NCBI RefSeq assembly: GCF_027857615.1
Contig: NZ_JAQIFT010000028.1
Span: 9,940 to 73,939 of the forward strand
Origin: Holtiella tumoricola
GTDB taxonomy: Bacteria > Bacillota > Clostridia > Lachnospirales > Cellulosilyticaceae
Direction of reading: 5' to 3'
Length of the DNA: 64,000 bases
Below the pieces are notes generated by a model. It was not told where the DNA came from. It searched no databases and saw only the letters and a program-made list of their open reading frames with translations. This document shows positions 1-8,742 of the stretch, piece after piece (position 1 is the first letter of the stretch; each line of letters starts with the position of its first letter). The translations under genes and the position numbers were made by a program.

Positions 1-303
1 GAATTGCTGGAGATGGCCAAAGTTTTTAAGATTAAAACTTTTACAGTGATCTGTAAGATTTATATTCCTCAAATAAAGTCCTATTTAGAAGCTGCGCTAG
101 AAATGATTGTTGGACTAAGTTGGAAGGTAGTAATTGCGGCAGAAGTATTAGCGGTGCCCAAACACTCTATGGGGTACAATCTTTTAAGTTCAAAATCTTA
201 TTTAGAAACAGATAGTCTTTTTTCCTGGGTAATAGTTATTGTTGTATTAAGTACCTTGTGTGAAAAAGGTGTAAATAGCATGTTTAAAAGTTCAAAAAGA
301 TAA
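1..303 (+). CDS. ABC transporter permease, NitT/TauT (SsuC/TauC) type, 3' fragment
   Basis: This is the C-terminal 100 residues of an inner-membrane permease whose 5' end lies before the window; the frame is open from base 1. The first residues (ELLEMAKVFKIKTF) look like the cytoplasmic EAA-loop that contacts the ATPase, followed by a hydrophobic helix with the GLSWKVVIAAEVLA pattern typical of SsuC/TauC/NrtB permeases, and a last membrane segment ending in a short basic tail. An ATPase gene of the matching class follows after 16 bases, so the two form one importer. The substrate (sulfonate, nitrate, or a thiamine precursor) cannot be told from what is left. No binding-protein gene is visible, so it should lie upstream. 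Confidence 0.85.
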   Translation, partial: ELLEMAKVFKIKTFTVICKIYIPQIKSYLEAALEMIVGLSWKVVIAAEVLAVPKHSMGYNLLSSKSYLETDSLFSWVIVIVVLSTLCEKGVNSMFKSSKR

Positions 304-319
304 AAAGAGGAGTTAATTT

Positions 320-937
320 ATGATTCGAATAGAAGGGCTCTCTAAAAGCTATGAGAATATACAGCTTTATAAAGATTTTAATATAGAAATAGAAGAAGGT
401 AAAACAACAGTTTTACTAGGTGCTTCAGGGAGTGGAAAAACTACCTTTATAAGGATGCTTTTGGGAATTGAAAGTTATGAAAAAGGAAATATTATAGGAT
501 TAGAGAATAAAAATATATCTGTTGTATTTCAAGAAGATAGACTGATTCCTTGGTTGAATGTATCAAAAAATATAGAGATAGTCTTAAAAGCATACTTAGA
601 ACCAGATGCTATTCAAAATAGAATTGAAGAAATACTTAAACTTGTAGAACTGTTGGAATATAAGGATTGTGAAATTAATAAATTGAGTGGTGGCATGAAA
701 CGTAGAGTAGCTTTAGCGCGTGCTTTGGCCTATGATGGAGAATTATTAATTATGGATGAACCATTTAAAGGCCAAGATTATGCATTGAAGTTGAGGTTAT
801 TAGAAAGAATAAAAATATTAATAATAAAAGAGAAGCGAACGGTTGTATTTGTTACCCATGATATGGAGGAGGCCTCTTTGTTAGGGGATGTATTATTGAA
901 ATTTGAAGAAAGACCTGTAAAATTTTACAAAATTTAA
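320..937 (+). CDS. ABC transporter ATP-binding protein, NitT/TauT (SsuB/TauB) type
   Basis: Cytoplasmic ATPase that powers the permease encoded just upstream. All catalytic elements are visible in 205 residues: Walker A GASGSGKTT (about 34-42), Q-loop Q71, signature LSGGM (122-126), Walker B LLIMDEP (142-148) and switch His180 in VTHDMEEA. It is shorter than most SsuB/TauB proteins (about 240-260), lacking the usual C-terminal extension, so it is a minimal form. The start is an ATG preceded by AAAGAGGAG. It probably forms one transcript with the permease fragment. The substrate is not predictable; sulfonate, nitrate/bicarbonate and thiamine-precursor (ThiZ-like) transporters share this ATPase class. 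Confidence 0.9.
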   Translation: MIRIEGLSKSYENIQLYKDFNIEIEEGKTTVLLGASGSGKTTFIRMLLGIESYEKGNIIGLENKNISVVFQEDRLIPWLNVSKNIEIVLKAYLEPDAIQNRIEEILKLVELLEYKDCEINKLSGGMKRRVALARALAYDGELLIMDEPFKGQDYALKLRLLERIKILIIKEKRTVVFVTHDMEEASLLGDVLLKFEERPVKFYKI

Positions 938-1016
938 AAATTATCAAGATGAATGAAATATGTCTAAGAGTGTGATAAAATAGGCATAATCAATACATGA
1001 AAAGGAAGAGACGATA

Positions 1017-1970
1017 ATGATACAGCAGAAAGAACCTTATATACTTGTTTTTGGTATGTCTATTTGTGATATTTTTGGATTCACAAATCAGAGTTACAGA
1101 CCCTATGATTCAAATCCAGGAGTTATAAAAATGTCATATGGTGGTGTATGTCGTAATATTGCAGAAAATATGGCGAGAGTAGGTGTGAATACTAAGTTTA
1201 TCTCTATTTTAGGAGATGATGAGAGAGGGAAAAGCCTACAAGAACATGCTAAAAAAATGCACTTTGATATGAGTGATTCGTTAATAGTAGAAGGGGCTGC
1301 CACTCCAACATACATTGCTATATTAGATGAAAAGGGTGAGATGGTATCGGCTGTAGTTGATATTAGTATTGCTAGCTTGTTCACTGAAGAATTTGTTGAA
1401 TCTAAAAGAGAGCTTATTAAAAATGCGGAATTTGTAATTTTAGATGCAGATAATCCTGCTATTACAGAATACATTGTTAAAAATTTCTCAGAATATACAA
1501 ATATTATTTTAGATCCAGTATCTGCTGCAAGAGCATGTACAGTAAAACATTTATTACCTTATATACATACGCTTAAACCGAATCGTTATGAGGCGGAGGT
1601 GCTATGTGGATTTGAATTAAATAGTGAAGAAGCAATAAGAGAAGCAGGTAACTATTTTAGAGGTTTGGGTATCAAAAAGGTATTTATTAGTTTAGACTGT
1701 GAAGGTATCTACTATCATGATGGTGTAGAAGAAGGAATTATTAAGGCGCAAGAGGCTAAAGTAATAAATGTAACAGGAGCAGGAGATGCATTTGTTGCAG
1801 GAATTGGCTATAGCTATATGAATGCTAAGACGATCAAAGATACTGTAAAGTTTGCAAATACAATGTCTCTTCTTACTATAGCTCATGAGGAGACAATTGA
1901 TCCAACAATATGTGAAGTAAAGGTTCAGCAAGAAATGACTACTAGGGAGTGGATTGAAAAAACATATTAG
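1017..1970 (+). CDS. psuK: PfkB-family carbohydrate kinase, probable pseudouridine kinase
   Basis: Ribokinase-like sugar kinase, 317 residues, probably cytoplasmic. The N-terminal glycine pair sits in YGGVCRNIAENMARVG (41-56), a pattern typical of pseudouridine kinases, and the catalytic signature NVTGAGDAF (251-259) carries the base Asp257 and the anion hole. The central IILDPVSAARA and LKPNRYEAE stretches also fit PsuK, which phosphorylates pseudouridine from RNA turnover before PsuG splits it. No psuG gene is in the window, so the substrate is inferred from family resemblance only; another nucleoside or sugar is possible. The AI-2E family gene follows with a gap of 13 bases and is probably co-transcribed. 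Confidence 0.8.
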   Translation: MIQQKEPYILVFGMSICDIFGFTNQSYRPYDSNPGVIKMSYGGVCRNIAENMARVGVNTKFISILGDDERGKSLQEHAKKMHFDMSDSLIVEGAATPTYIAILDEKGEMVSAVVDISIASLFTEEFVESKRELIKNAEFVILDADNPAITEYIVKNFSEYTNIILDPVSAARACTVKHLLPYIHTLKPNRYEAEVLCGFELNSEEAIREAGNYFRGLGIKKVFISLDCEGIYYHDGVEEGIIKAQEAKVINVTGAGDAFVAGIGYSYMNAKTIKDTVKFANTMSLLTIAHEETIDPTICEVKVQQEMTTREWIEKTY

Positions 1971-1983
1971 AAAGGAACTAAAT

Positions 1984-3177
1984 ATGTTAGAAAAGCTGAA
2001 AAATTATAAAAGGTATTTTCCTATAGGAATAGGTGTTATTATTATAGGAATAATATTAATGTTTGCTGATAGGGTAATTGGTAATAGCCCCAATGTGTTA
2101 GGAATAATCTGGGGATATATTAAGCAGTTTGTAGATATTATCTCTCCAGTTATTTATGCATTTGCGATTGCTTATTTACTGTATTATCCAGTGCTATTTA
2201 TCGAACGTTGGGTGGTGAAAGGGCTAGATGCTGCTTTACCAAAACGTGATAAAGAAAAGAGTAAAGGCTGGGTAAGGCTGTTAAGTGTAGCTGCTGTTTT
2301 TTTAATTGTAATTGGTATGATTGCCATGCTGATTAACTTTATTTTACCGCCACTCTTTGAGAATATTAATATTTTGATTAATTCTATTCCAAAGTTTGAG
2401 GCACAATTCAATGCATGGATGACAGAAATAGCTGATACACTAGGGACCTTAAATATGGATAGAATTAGTGAGATAATACCTCCAGATGTATTTAATTATA
2501 TTAAAAACTTCCTATTAAGTGGTGGTCAGCTAATTTTGAGTAGTATTGGAAACTTTATTGCATCTTTTAGTTCTTTTGTAATAGACTTTATCGTTACTGT
2601 TATTGTGACATTCTACTTCTTGAAGGATAAAGAAAGACTATTTGCAGGTGTAAGTAAGGTAGGTACTATTATCTGTACACCAAAAGTAAAAACACAAATA
2701 ATAGACTTTATTAAAACATTAGATGATGTAGTTGGTAAGTATTTATTGGGAACCATATTGGATTCTGCTATTGTAGGAGCAGTATCGGTTGGTTTGATGC
2801 TAATGATTAAACATCCATTTGCCATATTGATAGGTGTTGCAGCAGGTATTACTAATGTGATTCCATATGTTGGACCTATTGTGGGTTCTGGACTTGCTTT
2901 TGTATTAGGGTCATTTACAAGCTTAGGTATGGGTGTAACAGGTGCTGTATTACTACTTTTATATCAACAAATTGATGGTAACATTGTTCAACCTAAGATC
3001 GTTGGGGACCAAGTGGGACTTCTTCCTGTTTGGATTTTGATATCTGTATTAATTGGAGGAAGTTACTTTGGTGGTGTTGGAATGATTGCATCAGTACCAA
3101 TAGCTGCACTTATTAAAGTTTATTTGGATAGGATGTATGAGCATAAAATAAAGGGTGAAAAAAAGGTTGCTCGTTAG
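1984..3177 (+). CDS. AI-2E family transporter (PerM/YtvI-like membrane protein)
   Basis: Polytopic membrane protein of about 397 residues with eight or so hydrophobic segments. It shows the family's typical late sequence (GVAAGITNVIPYVGPIVG) followed by a glycine-rich membrane stretch and QQIDGNIVQPKIVG. Members include autoinducer-2 exporters, Na+/H+ antiporters and proteins of unknown role such as YtvI, so the substrate is open. I start it at the ATG at 1984, which has AGAAAGGAAC seven bases upstream; a longer frame from 1954 would overlap psuK and has no ribosome site. A hairpin terminator overlaps the stop codon. Confidence 0.88.
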   Translation: MLEKLKNYKRYFPIGIGVIIIGIILMFADRVIGNSPNVLGIIWGYIKQFVDIISPVIYAFAIAYLLYYPVLFIERWVVKGLDAALPKRDKEKSKGWVRLLSVAAVFLIVIGMIAMLINFILPPLFENINILINSIPKFEAQFNAWMTEIADTLGTLNMDRISEIIPPDVFNYIKNFLLSGGQLILSSIGNFIASFSSFVIDFIVTVIVTFYFLKDKERLFAGVSKVGTIICTPKVKTQIIDFIKTLDDVVGKYLLGTILDSAIVGAVSVGLMLMIKHPFAILIGVAAGITNVIPYVGPIVGSGLAFVLGSFTSLGMGVTGAVLLLLYQQIDGNIVQPKIVGDQVGLLPVWILISVLIGGSYFGGVGMIASVPIAALIKVYLDRMYEHKIKGEKKVAR

Positions 3178-3192
3178 AGCAGTCTTTTTTTG
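3163..3192 (+). terminator. Rho-independent terminator after the AI-2E family gene
   Basis: Stem TGCTC/GAGCA with a GTTA loop, flanked by an A-run before and a T7 run after. The stop codon of the upstream gene lies within the loop. Confidence 0.8.
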
Positions 3193-3230
3193 CGCTTTTA
3201 TATACATAAGACATAAAAGGGAGAACATGA

Positions 3231-4274
3231 ATGAAAAAACAATCGTTAGGAAAGCAAATTTATGAGCATTTGATGAATGGAATCAATCATATGCTACCAT
3301 TCGTAATAGGAGGCGGGCTTTTAATGGCTCTAGCATTCCTGTTTGATGATTATAGTATTAATCCGGCTAACTTTGGTTCTAACACACCGTTTGCGGCAAT
3401 GTTAAAACAAATTGGAGACTTGGCATTTGGATTTATGCTTCCAATGTTAGCTGGTTACATAGCAGTAAGTATTGCAGGTACAAGTGGTTTAGCAACAGGT
3501 TTTATAGGTGGGGTAATGGCTCAACAAAGTGGTTCGGGATTCTTGGGAGCGCTTTTAGCAGGTTTTCTTGGGGGATATGTAATTATCTTACTTTCTAAAG
3601 TGCTAAAATTTATTCCTAAATCATTTGAAGGATTAAAAGTAATGCTTTTATATCCTTTGATAGGATTATTTATAGTAGGGACAACAATGATGTTGGTAAT
3701 CAATCCTCCGGTAGCAGCTCTTAATGGAATGATTACAAGTACACTTACAAGTATGGGAGATTCGAGTAAAGTATTATTGGGACTAGTAGTAGCAGCAATG
3801 ATGGCAGTTGATATGGGCGGTCCACTTAATAAAAGTGCATATATGTTTGCAGTAGTATGTCTTGAAGCAGGTAATGCATCAGTTATGGCTGCTGCTATTA
3901 TTGGAGGCATGGTTCCAGCAACAGCTATTGCTTTAGCAACTACACTTTTCAAGAGTAAGTTTACAGAGAAAGAAAGAGAAGCAGGGCTTACCAATTATGT
4001 ATTAGGAATGTCATTTATTACAGAAGGAGCTATTTCATTTGCGGCATCAGATCCTCTTCGCATATTACCATCTGTAACAGTTGGTTCAGCAGTTGCTGGA
4101 TGTTTGGCTATGGTATTTAATTGTGCATCACGTGCACCACATGGCGGTATTTTTATATTGCCAGTGATTGAAAACCCAATGGGATTTGTTATTGCTTATG
4201 TTGGTGGTGTAATAGTAGCTGCATTGATGATTGGATTACTTAAAAAACCAGTAAATCCAAACACACAAAATTAA
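3231..4274 (+). CDS. PTS fructose-type transporter, IIC domain only
   Basis: Membrane channel domain of a fructose/mannitol-class phosphotransferase system, 347 residues with about nine or ten hydrophobic segments. Recognisable stretches are HLMNGINHMLPFVIGGG near the start, the conserved VDMGGPLNKSAY segment near residue 190, FITEGAISFAASDPLR and the RAPHGGIF loop near 300. Family members normally carry IIA and IIB domains fused or next door; here none is visible, and the gene is flanked by terminators on both sides as a single transcript. It must borrow IIA/IIB from elsewhere, or transport without phosphorylation. The start ATG has GGGAG seven bases upstream. Confidence 0.9.
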   Translation: MKKQSLGKQIYEHLMNGINHMLPFVIGGGLLMALAFLFDDYSINPANFGSNTPFAAMLKQIGDLAFGFMLPMLAGYIAVSIAGTSGLATGFIGGVMAQQSGSGFLGALLAGFLGGYVIILLSKVLKFIPKSFEGLKVMLLYPLIGLFIVGTTMMLVINPPVAALNGMITSTLTSMGDSSKVLLGLVVAAMMAVDMGGPLNKSAYMFAVVCLEAGNASVMAAAIIGGMVPATAIALATTLFKSKFTEKEREAGLTNYVLGMSFITEGAISFAASDPLRILPSVTVGSAVAGCLAMVFNCASRAPHGGIFILPVIENPMGFVIAYVGGVIVAALMIGLLKKPVNPNTQN

Positions 4275-4292
4275 AATAAATATAATTGTTCT

Positions 4293-4335
4293 AGAACGGT
4301 TTTTGAAGGATTACTTCAAAAACCGTTCTTTTTAT
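4293..4335 (+). terminator. Rho-independent terminator after the PTS IIC gene
   Basis: Perfect 16-bp stem (4293-4308 with 4314-4329) around a GATTA loop, followed by a T-rich tract. Confidence 0.92.
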
Positions 4336-4474
4336 TTAGAAACAAATATAGTATAAAAAAGAAACTTCACTATTAAGAAATTATAGATTAGTATAATAAA
4401 TGAAAGTCTTGGATTTTAAATGGAAGTCTGTTTTTTTTACTTATACTCGATGTAGTTTATATAAAATAAGTAAC

Positions 4475-4487
4475 GTAACAATGTTAT
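4475..4487. promoter_or_regulatory. Dyad operator, copy 1 (TetR-type, upstream)
   Basis: GTAACAATGTTAT, a near-perfect inverted repeat with a 3-base centre. A second, perfect copy lies 31 bases downstream, about three helical turns, inside the exporter promoter. The first copy sits just upstream of the -35 box. Likely binding site of the TetR protein encoded at 8012, by position and symmetry only. Confidence 0.6.
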
Positions 4488-4497
4488 AAAACATATA

Positions 4498-4526
4498 TTG
4501 ACAACGTAACGATGTTACACTAAAAT
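4498..4526 (+). promoter_or_regulatory. Promoter of the ABC exporter operon with an embedded operator
   Basis: Sigma-A promoter TTGACA (4498-4503), 17-base spacer, TAAAAT (4521-4526). The spacer contains the perfect palindrome GTAACGATGTTAC (4506-4518), so a bound repressor would block polymerase directly. The bases from 4336 to 4474 hold no gene that I can see. Confidence 0.8.
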
Positions 4527-4574
4527 AAACTTATAATTCATTCAAGTATAAAAGTTGAATAAGGGGGATGAAAA

Positions 4575-6221
4575 ATGAAAGATCTCTTAATGAAGAGAAA
4601 GGGACAATTTATCATTTATATCATAGCTTGTTTTATGCCTGTTATAGATAGCTTAATAAGAATGGGATTGTTCTCTATGATATTTGGGGTTATTGAAAAA
4701 AGGGATATAGAGTATTTTAAGATACTTGTAATCCTTTCTATATTTGCAGCTTTATTAACAGGAGGCTTTCATATTGCTAGTAGGTTAATGCGTATTGGCT
4801 TTATGAAAAATATATTACTAGATGTAAGAAAGCAAGCTTTTGATAAGATTATTCATATTTCTTACAAAGACTTTAGTAAGCAAAGTAAAGAAGTTTACAT
4901 GTCTCATTTAATCAATGATATTAATACTTTTGAGAATAATTTCTTTCTAAATTTACTTAATGTCATCTATATGGGGGGCCTCTACATAGTATGTCTCATT
5001 ATTCTTTATGTTATAGACTATAAGTTAGCTATAGCTATGACGTTAGTATCTATAGGACTTTTCTTATTTGCATCATTATTTTCTAAGAAGACTGAAAGTC
5101 TACAAGAGGAAGTATCTAATCAAAATGAACAACTTACAGTAGAAGTTGCAAATACTTTTAACGGATTAGAAATACTCAAACTTAATAATATTGAAGATAA
5201 ATTCCTAGATAAAAGTTTGAATGCCATTAATCGTGTAGAAAAGCGAAAGGTTGCTTTCAATATTTTTAGCGAACAGCAAAGAAGTTTGATGATGTTTTCA
5301 AGTTATATTGTACTCTTTGGAGTAGTTATTTATGTGGCTGCATCAATGAATTCTAGTAACTTTACGACAGCGATGTTTTCTGTTCAGTTATGTAGTAATT
5401 TAGTTTTTCCCTTAGTTGAGATCTTACCTAGAATGAATGTCATCAAATCTTCTAGACGTATTTATGAAAAGATTACGAAGCAAGAAACGAATCATGAAGA
5501 AGAAGAACAAGGAAAAGTACCTTTTGAATTTAAGGAATCTATAGAAGTTCAAGGTTTAAACTTTGGATATGAAGATAAGATCTTACTTAAAGATGCTCAT
5601 TTTAAATTAGAAAAGGGTAAGAAATATTTGATCAAAGGGGTAAGTGGTTCAGGAAAATCTACATTAATGAAATTACTTTCTATGATTTATGATGAATATG
5701 AAGGTAAGATTTTAGTAGATGGAACAGACTATAAGACGATTCAAGAAAAAGATTTTAATAATCAAGTGGCATTTATCTATCAAGATGTATTCCTGTTTGA
5801 AGATACTATGAGAAATAATATAAGCCTTTATAAAGATATTAGTGATGAAATAATACAGGTAGCATGTAAAAAAGCAGGATTACAAGAGTTGATAGAAGAA
5901 AAAGAAGAAGGACTTGGAACAGTACTTTCAGAAAATGGAAAGAATTTATCAGGAGGCCAGCGCCAAAGAATATCTATTGCAAGGGCGCTAGCTAAAAATG
6001 CAGAGATTCTGTTCGTAGATGAAGGAACTTCGGCACTAAATGAGGACATTGGCAAGAAGATAGAGCAAGAACTATTGAATTTAGAATGTACAGTAGTAGC
6101 CATTAGTCATCGTTATTATGAAGGGGTTACAGATCAATATGACTACGTACTAGAACTTAAGAATGGTCATGTAGAAACCTATCAGGCAAGAGAATACTTT
6201 GGGGAGGTGGTAATATGCTAA
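4575..6221 (+). CDS. ABC exporter half-transporter, ATPase/permease subunit 1
   Basis: Type IV (MsbA/LmrA-like) half transporter, 548 residues: six membrane helices in the first 300, then a nucleotide-binding domain. Visible motifs are Walker A GVSGSGKST (about 355-363), signature LSGGQRQR (about 458-465), Walker B ILFVDE with the catalytic Glu (about 478-483) and switch His in AISHRYYEG. The next gene overlaps it by 7 bases and encodes a similar protein, so they probably form a heterodimer. This subunit keeps a full set of catalytic residues. The start ATG has AAGGGGG upstream. Export of a drug, lipid or peptide is the family role; the operator-bearing promoter and the TetR gene behind the operon favour drug or toxic-compound efflux. 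Confidence 0.92.
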   Translation: MKDLLMKRKGQFIIYIIACFMPVIDSLIRMGLFSMIFGVIEKRDIEYFKILVILSIFAALLTGGFHIASRLMRIGFMKNILLDVRKQAFDKIIHISYKDFSKQSKEVYMSHLINDINTFENNFFLNLLNVIYMGGLYIVCLIILYVIDYKLAIAMTLVSIGLFLFASLFSKKTESLQEEVSNQNEQLTVEVANTFNGLEILKLNNIEDKFLDKSLNAINRVEKRKVAFNIFSEQQRSLMMFSSYIVLFGVVIYVAASMNSSNFTTAMFSVQLCSNLVFPLVEILPRMNVIKSSRRIYEKITKQETNHEEEEQGKVPFEFKESIEVQGLNFGYEDKILLKDAHFKLEKGKKYLIKGVSGSGKSTLMKLLSMIYDEYEGKILVDGTDYKTIQEKDFNNQVAFIYQDVFLFEDTMRNNISLYKDISDEIIQVACKKAGLQELIEEKEEGLGTVLSENGKNLSGGQRQRISIARALAKNAEILFVDEGTSALNEDIGKKIEQELLNLECTVVAISHRYYEGVTDQYDYVLELKNGHVETYQAREYFGEVVIC

Positions 6222-7843
6222 AAAGATTACTAAGAGTAACACCTTATTTCATACTTGCGGCATTAACAGCAGCGCTATTAGCATTTGCAGATTCCTATAG
6301 TTTTGTAAAGATGATGGACCTTATGGATATTGCCTTAAGTGGGGATATGACTAACTTTAGAAGTGCATCTATTGACTTAATAGTGATGGCAATTGTTTTA
6401 GTTCCACTATGTATTTTGGTAGCGATAACAAGAGCCTTATATAAACGTAAAGCTAATTTAACTATTAAGCATTACTATGTAAATGGCGTATTTAATAAAA
6501 ATATTAGTGAGTTTCAAAAAGAAAATAATGCGAAGTATATATCTTGTTTAACGAATGACTTTAATCTGCTTGAAGTTAACTTAATTGATAGTTTATACGA
6601 AATAGGAGCGTGTATAGGAAACTTTGCTGCAGGAATATGGATGATGACTATAGTATCTCCATGGGTTATTTTATTAGCTGTAGGTGTAATGATTGTGATG
6701 ATTATATTCTCAACATTGACTTCTAAGCCAACTGCAAAGCATATGAATGAGAGAAGTACTTTATTTGAAGGTTATACTTCTTATACAAAGGAAATGTTAT
6801 CTGCATTTCATATTATTAAGAGTAATAACTTAACAGAACGTGTACAAGAGAACTTTAATGATAAGAGTGAACAGGTGCAGCAAAAAGGATATATTGTAGA
6901 TCGATTCTTATCTTATATTCAAGCATCAGAAAATATTATTATTGGCTTAATGATGTATATGATGTTGGCAGCTAGTGGATACATGGCTATACAAGGATTA
7001 ATTACTGTAGGTGGGGCATTCCTGGTTGTACAAAGTATGCAAAAGGTAATGTGGCCAGTTATGAATCTTTCTGAGCAGTTACCAAAAATGTTTACTGTAA
7101 AAGATCTTATTAAAAAGATAGAAAAAACCCTTGAAAATGAAGATAACTATGAAGAAACACAGCCTATGCCAAGTTTTAATGAATCTATTACATTAAAAAA
7201 TGTGAGTTTTGGATATGCAGATCAAGAAACTGATTTAATTTTAGAAAATATTAATTTAGAACTTAAAAAAGGTGGAAAGTATCTTATTGTAGGTCCTAGC
7301 GGTGGGGGGAAATCTACTTTACTTAAATTGCTTAGAAAGTACTTTAATCCAACTAATGGGGAAATCTTAATAGATGGTTATAACTTAAAAGATATTAAGA
7401 AAAACGATTTCTTTTCACAAGTAGCCAATGTAGAGCAACAAGTTTTTATATTTGAAGATACATTGAGAAACAACATTACACTCTACAAAGATTATACAGA
7501 AGAAGAAATAGAAGAAGCCATTAGAAAATCAGGATTAAGTGATTTCGTAAAAGGGCTATCTAATGGGTTAGATACAATGATCTATGATAATGGTAAGAAT
7601 ATATCAGGTGGAGAAAGAAGTAGGGTGGTAATTGCGAGAGGATTACTTGCCAAAGCAAGTATAATCTTCTTAGATGAAGCTTTTGCAGCATTAGATATGG
7701 AAAGAGCTAAAGAAATAGAAAAAAGTATACTTGCATTAGAAGGGGTAACCGTTATTAATGTAAGCCACGTGCTTTTCAATGAAACAAGAAGTAAATATGA
7801 TAAAATTCTTAAAGTAAATCATAGACAAGTAGAATACGTATAA
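6215..7843 (+). CDS. ABC exporter half-transporter, ATPase/permease subunit 2
   Basis: Second half of the exporter, 542 residues, six membrane helices then the ATPase. Walker A GPSGGGKST (about 360-368), signature ISGGERSR (about 463-470), Walker B IIFLDEAFAALD (about 483-494) and switch His in VSHVLF are present. Unlike many heterodimeric exporters, this partner also keeps the catalytic Glu, so both ATP sites may be active. The signature differs from the partner (ERSR against QRQR). Its start overlaps the end of subunit 1, with GGGGAGGTGG as ribosome site inside that gene; translational coupling would keep the two subunits equal. Confidence 0.92.
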   Translation: MLKRLLRVTPYFILAALTAALLAFADSYSFVKMMDLMDIALSGDMTNFRSASIDLIVMAIVLVPLCILVAITRALYKRKANLTIKHYYVNGVFNKNISEFQKENNAKYISCLTNDFNLLEVNLIDSLYEIGACIGNFAAGIWMMTIVSPWVILLAVGVMIVMIIFSTLTSKPTAKHMNERSTLFEGYTSYTKEMLSAFHIIKSNNLTERVQENFNDKSEQVQQKGYIVDRFLSYIQASENIIIGLMMYMMLAASGYMAIQGLITVGGAFLVVQSMQKVMWPVMNLSEQLPKMFTVKDLIKKIEKTLENEDNYEETQPMPSFNESITLKNVSFGYADQETDLILENINLELKKGGKYLIVGPSGGGKSTLLKLLRKYFNPTNGEILIDGYNLKDIKKNDFFSQVANVEQQVFIFEDTLRNNITLYKDYTEEEIEEAIRKSGLSDFVKGLSNGLDTMIYDNGKNISGGERSRVVIARGLLAKASIIFLDEAFAALDMERAKEIEKSILALEGVTVINVSHVLFNETRSKYDKILKVNHRQVEYV

Positions 7844-7855
7844 TACGTATAATAA

Positions 7856-7891
7856 GAAAAAGGGAGATATTGTAAAATATTTCCCTTTTTT
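7856..7891 (+). terminator. Rho-independent terminator after the ABC exporter
   Basis: AAAGGGAGATATT pairs with AATATTTCCCTTT across a short loop, followed by a T-run. It separates the exporter from the TetR gene. Confidence 0.85.
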
Positions 7892-7911
7892 ATATAGGTT
7901 AAAAAAGATGA

Positions 7912-7940
7912 TTGACGGGTGAATTTGAGAGGAATAAAAT
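7912..7940 (+). promoter_or_regulatory. Promoter of the TetR-family gene
   Basis: TTGACG (7912-7917), 17-base spacer, TAAAAT (7935-7940). It lacks the GTAAC-GTTAC dyad found at the exporter promoter, so the regulator appears not to be controlled by that operator. Confidence 0.6.
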
Positions 7941-8011
7941 GAGGGAGATAAATAAAAATAAAAAAATCAAAATATTTGTATAGGCAAAATTAATGGGATG
8001 GGAGTGTAGTT

Positions 8012-8599
8012 ATGCCTAAAGTATATTCACCGCAAAAAAGAGAAGAAATTAGAGAACGACTTATGCAAGAGGCTTTAATATTAATCAAGCAGCATGGCAT
8101 GCAAAGAATGAGTATAGAAGCTCTTACAAGTAGAGTGGGGATTGCCAAGGGGACATTTTATAGTTTCTATAAATCTAAAGAAAGTCTAATATACCATATT
8201 GTAAAATGTTATCATGACAAAATTAATATGCGTATTAAGCTGGTTAGAGAAGAAAAAGGTTACTTAGATAGAGATGATATAAGAAATTATTATTATAGTA
8301 TGATGTTTGTAGATGATGATAACATTTATAATTATTTAAGGCAGGATGACTTTGTAAGTTTATCAATAAACTTACCTGAAGAATATAGAACGAGAAGAGA
8401 TGTCATAAGAGAGAGGATACAAGAAAATCTTAAATATATAAAAGGTAAGAAGGAACAGTATGATTTGGATGCCGTCATAAATTGGAGCCAAATTATTAAT
8501 ATTACCCTAGGAAATAGAAAGCTTTTAGCAGAAGAAGGGTTAGATAAGATTATTAATCAACTAATAGAAAATATGCTTGATGAGCTATTTGAAGTATAA
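8012..8599 (+). CDS. TetR/AcrR-family transcriptional regulator
   Basis: DNA-binding repressor of 195 residues. The N-terminal helix-turn-helix is clear (about 27-52: MSIEALTSRVGIAKGTFY followed by SFYKSKESLIYHIV), the canonical TetR recognition region. The rest is a helical ligand-binding and dimer domain with no specific similarity that I can name. It lies behind the ABC exporter and is the best candidate to bind the two GTAAC-GTTAC dyads at 4475 and 4506. The gene has its own promoter and is separated from the exporter by a terminator. ATG start with ATGGGAGTG upstream. The inducer is unknown. Confidence 0.92.
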   Translation: MPKVYSPQKREEIRERLMQEALILIKQHGMQRMSIEALTSRVGIAKGTFYSFYKSKESLIYHIVKCYHDKINMRIKLVREEKGYLDRDDIRNYYYSMMFVDDDNIYNYLRQDDFVSLSINLPEEYRTRRDVIRERIQENLKYIKGKKEQYDLDAVINWSQIINITLGNRKLLAEEGLDKIINQLIENMLDELFEV

Positions 8600-8742
8600 T
8601 GTGGATACTCATTCTTAACATATCCTAATGGTTTTTAAAGAAATCTTAAGAAATTTATACGTCTTTTAATAAGAAATAGTTCGTATAATGAGTAGGATGA
8701 AAAAAGAACCGTTTTGGAATTTGATAGAGAGTGGGTGAGAAA

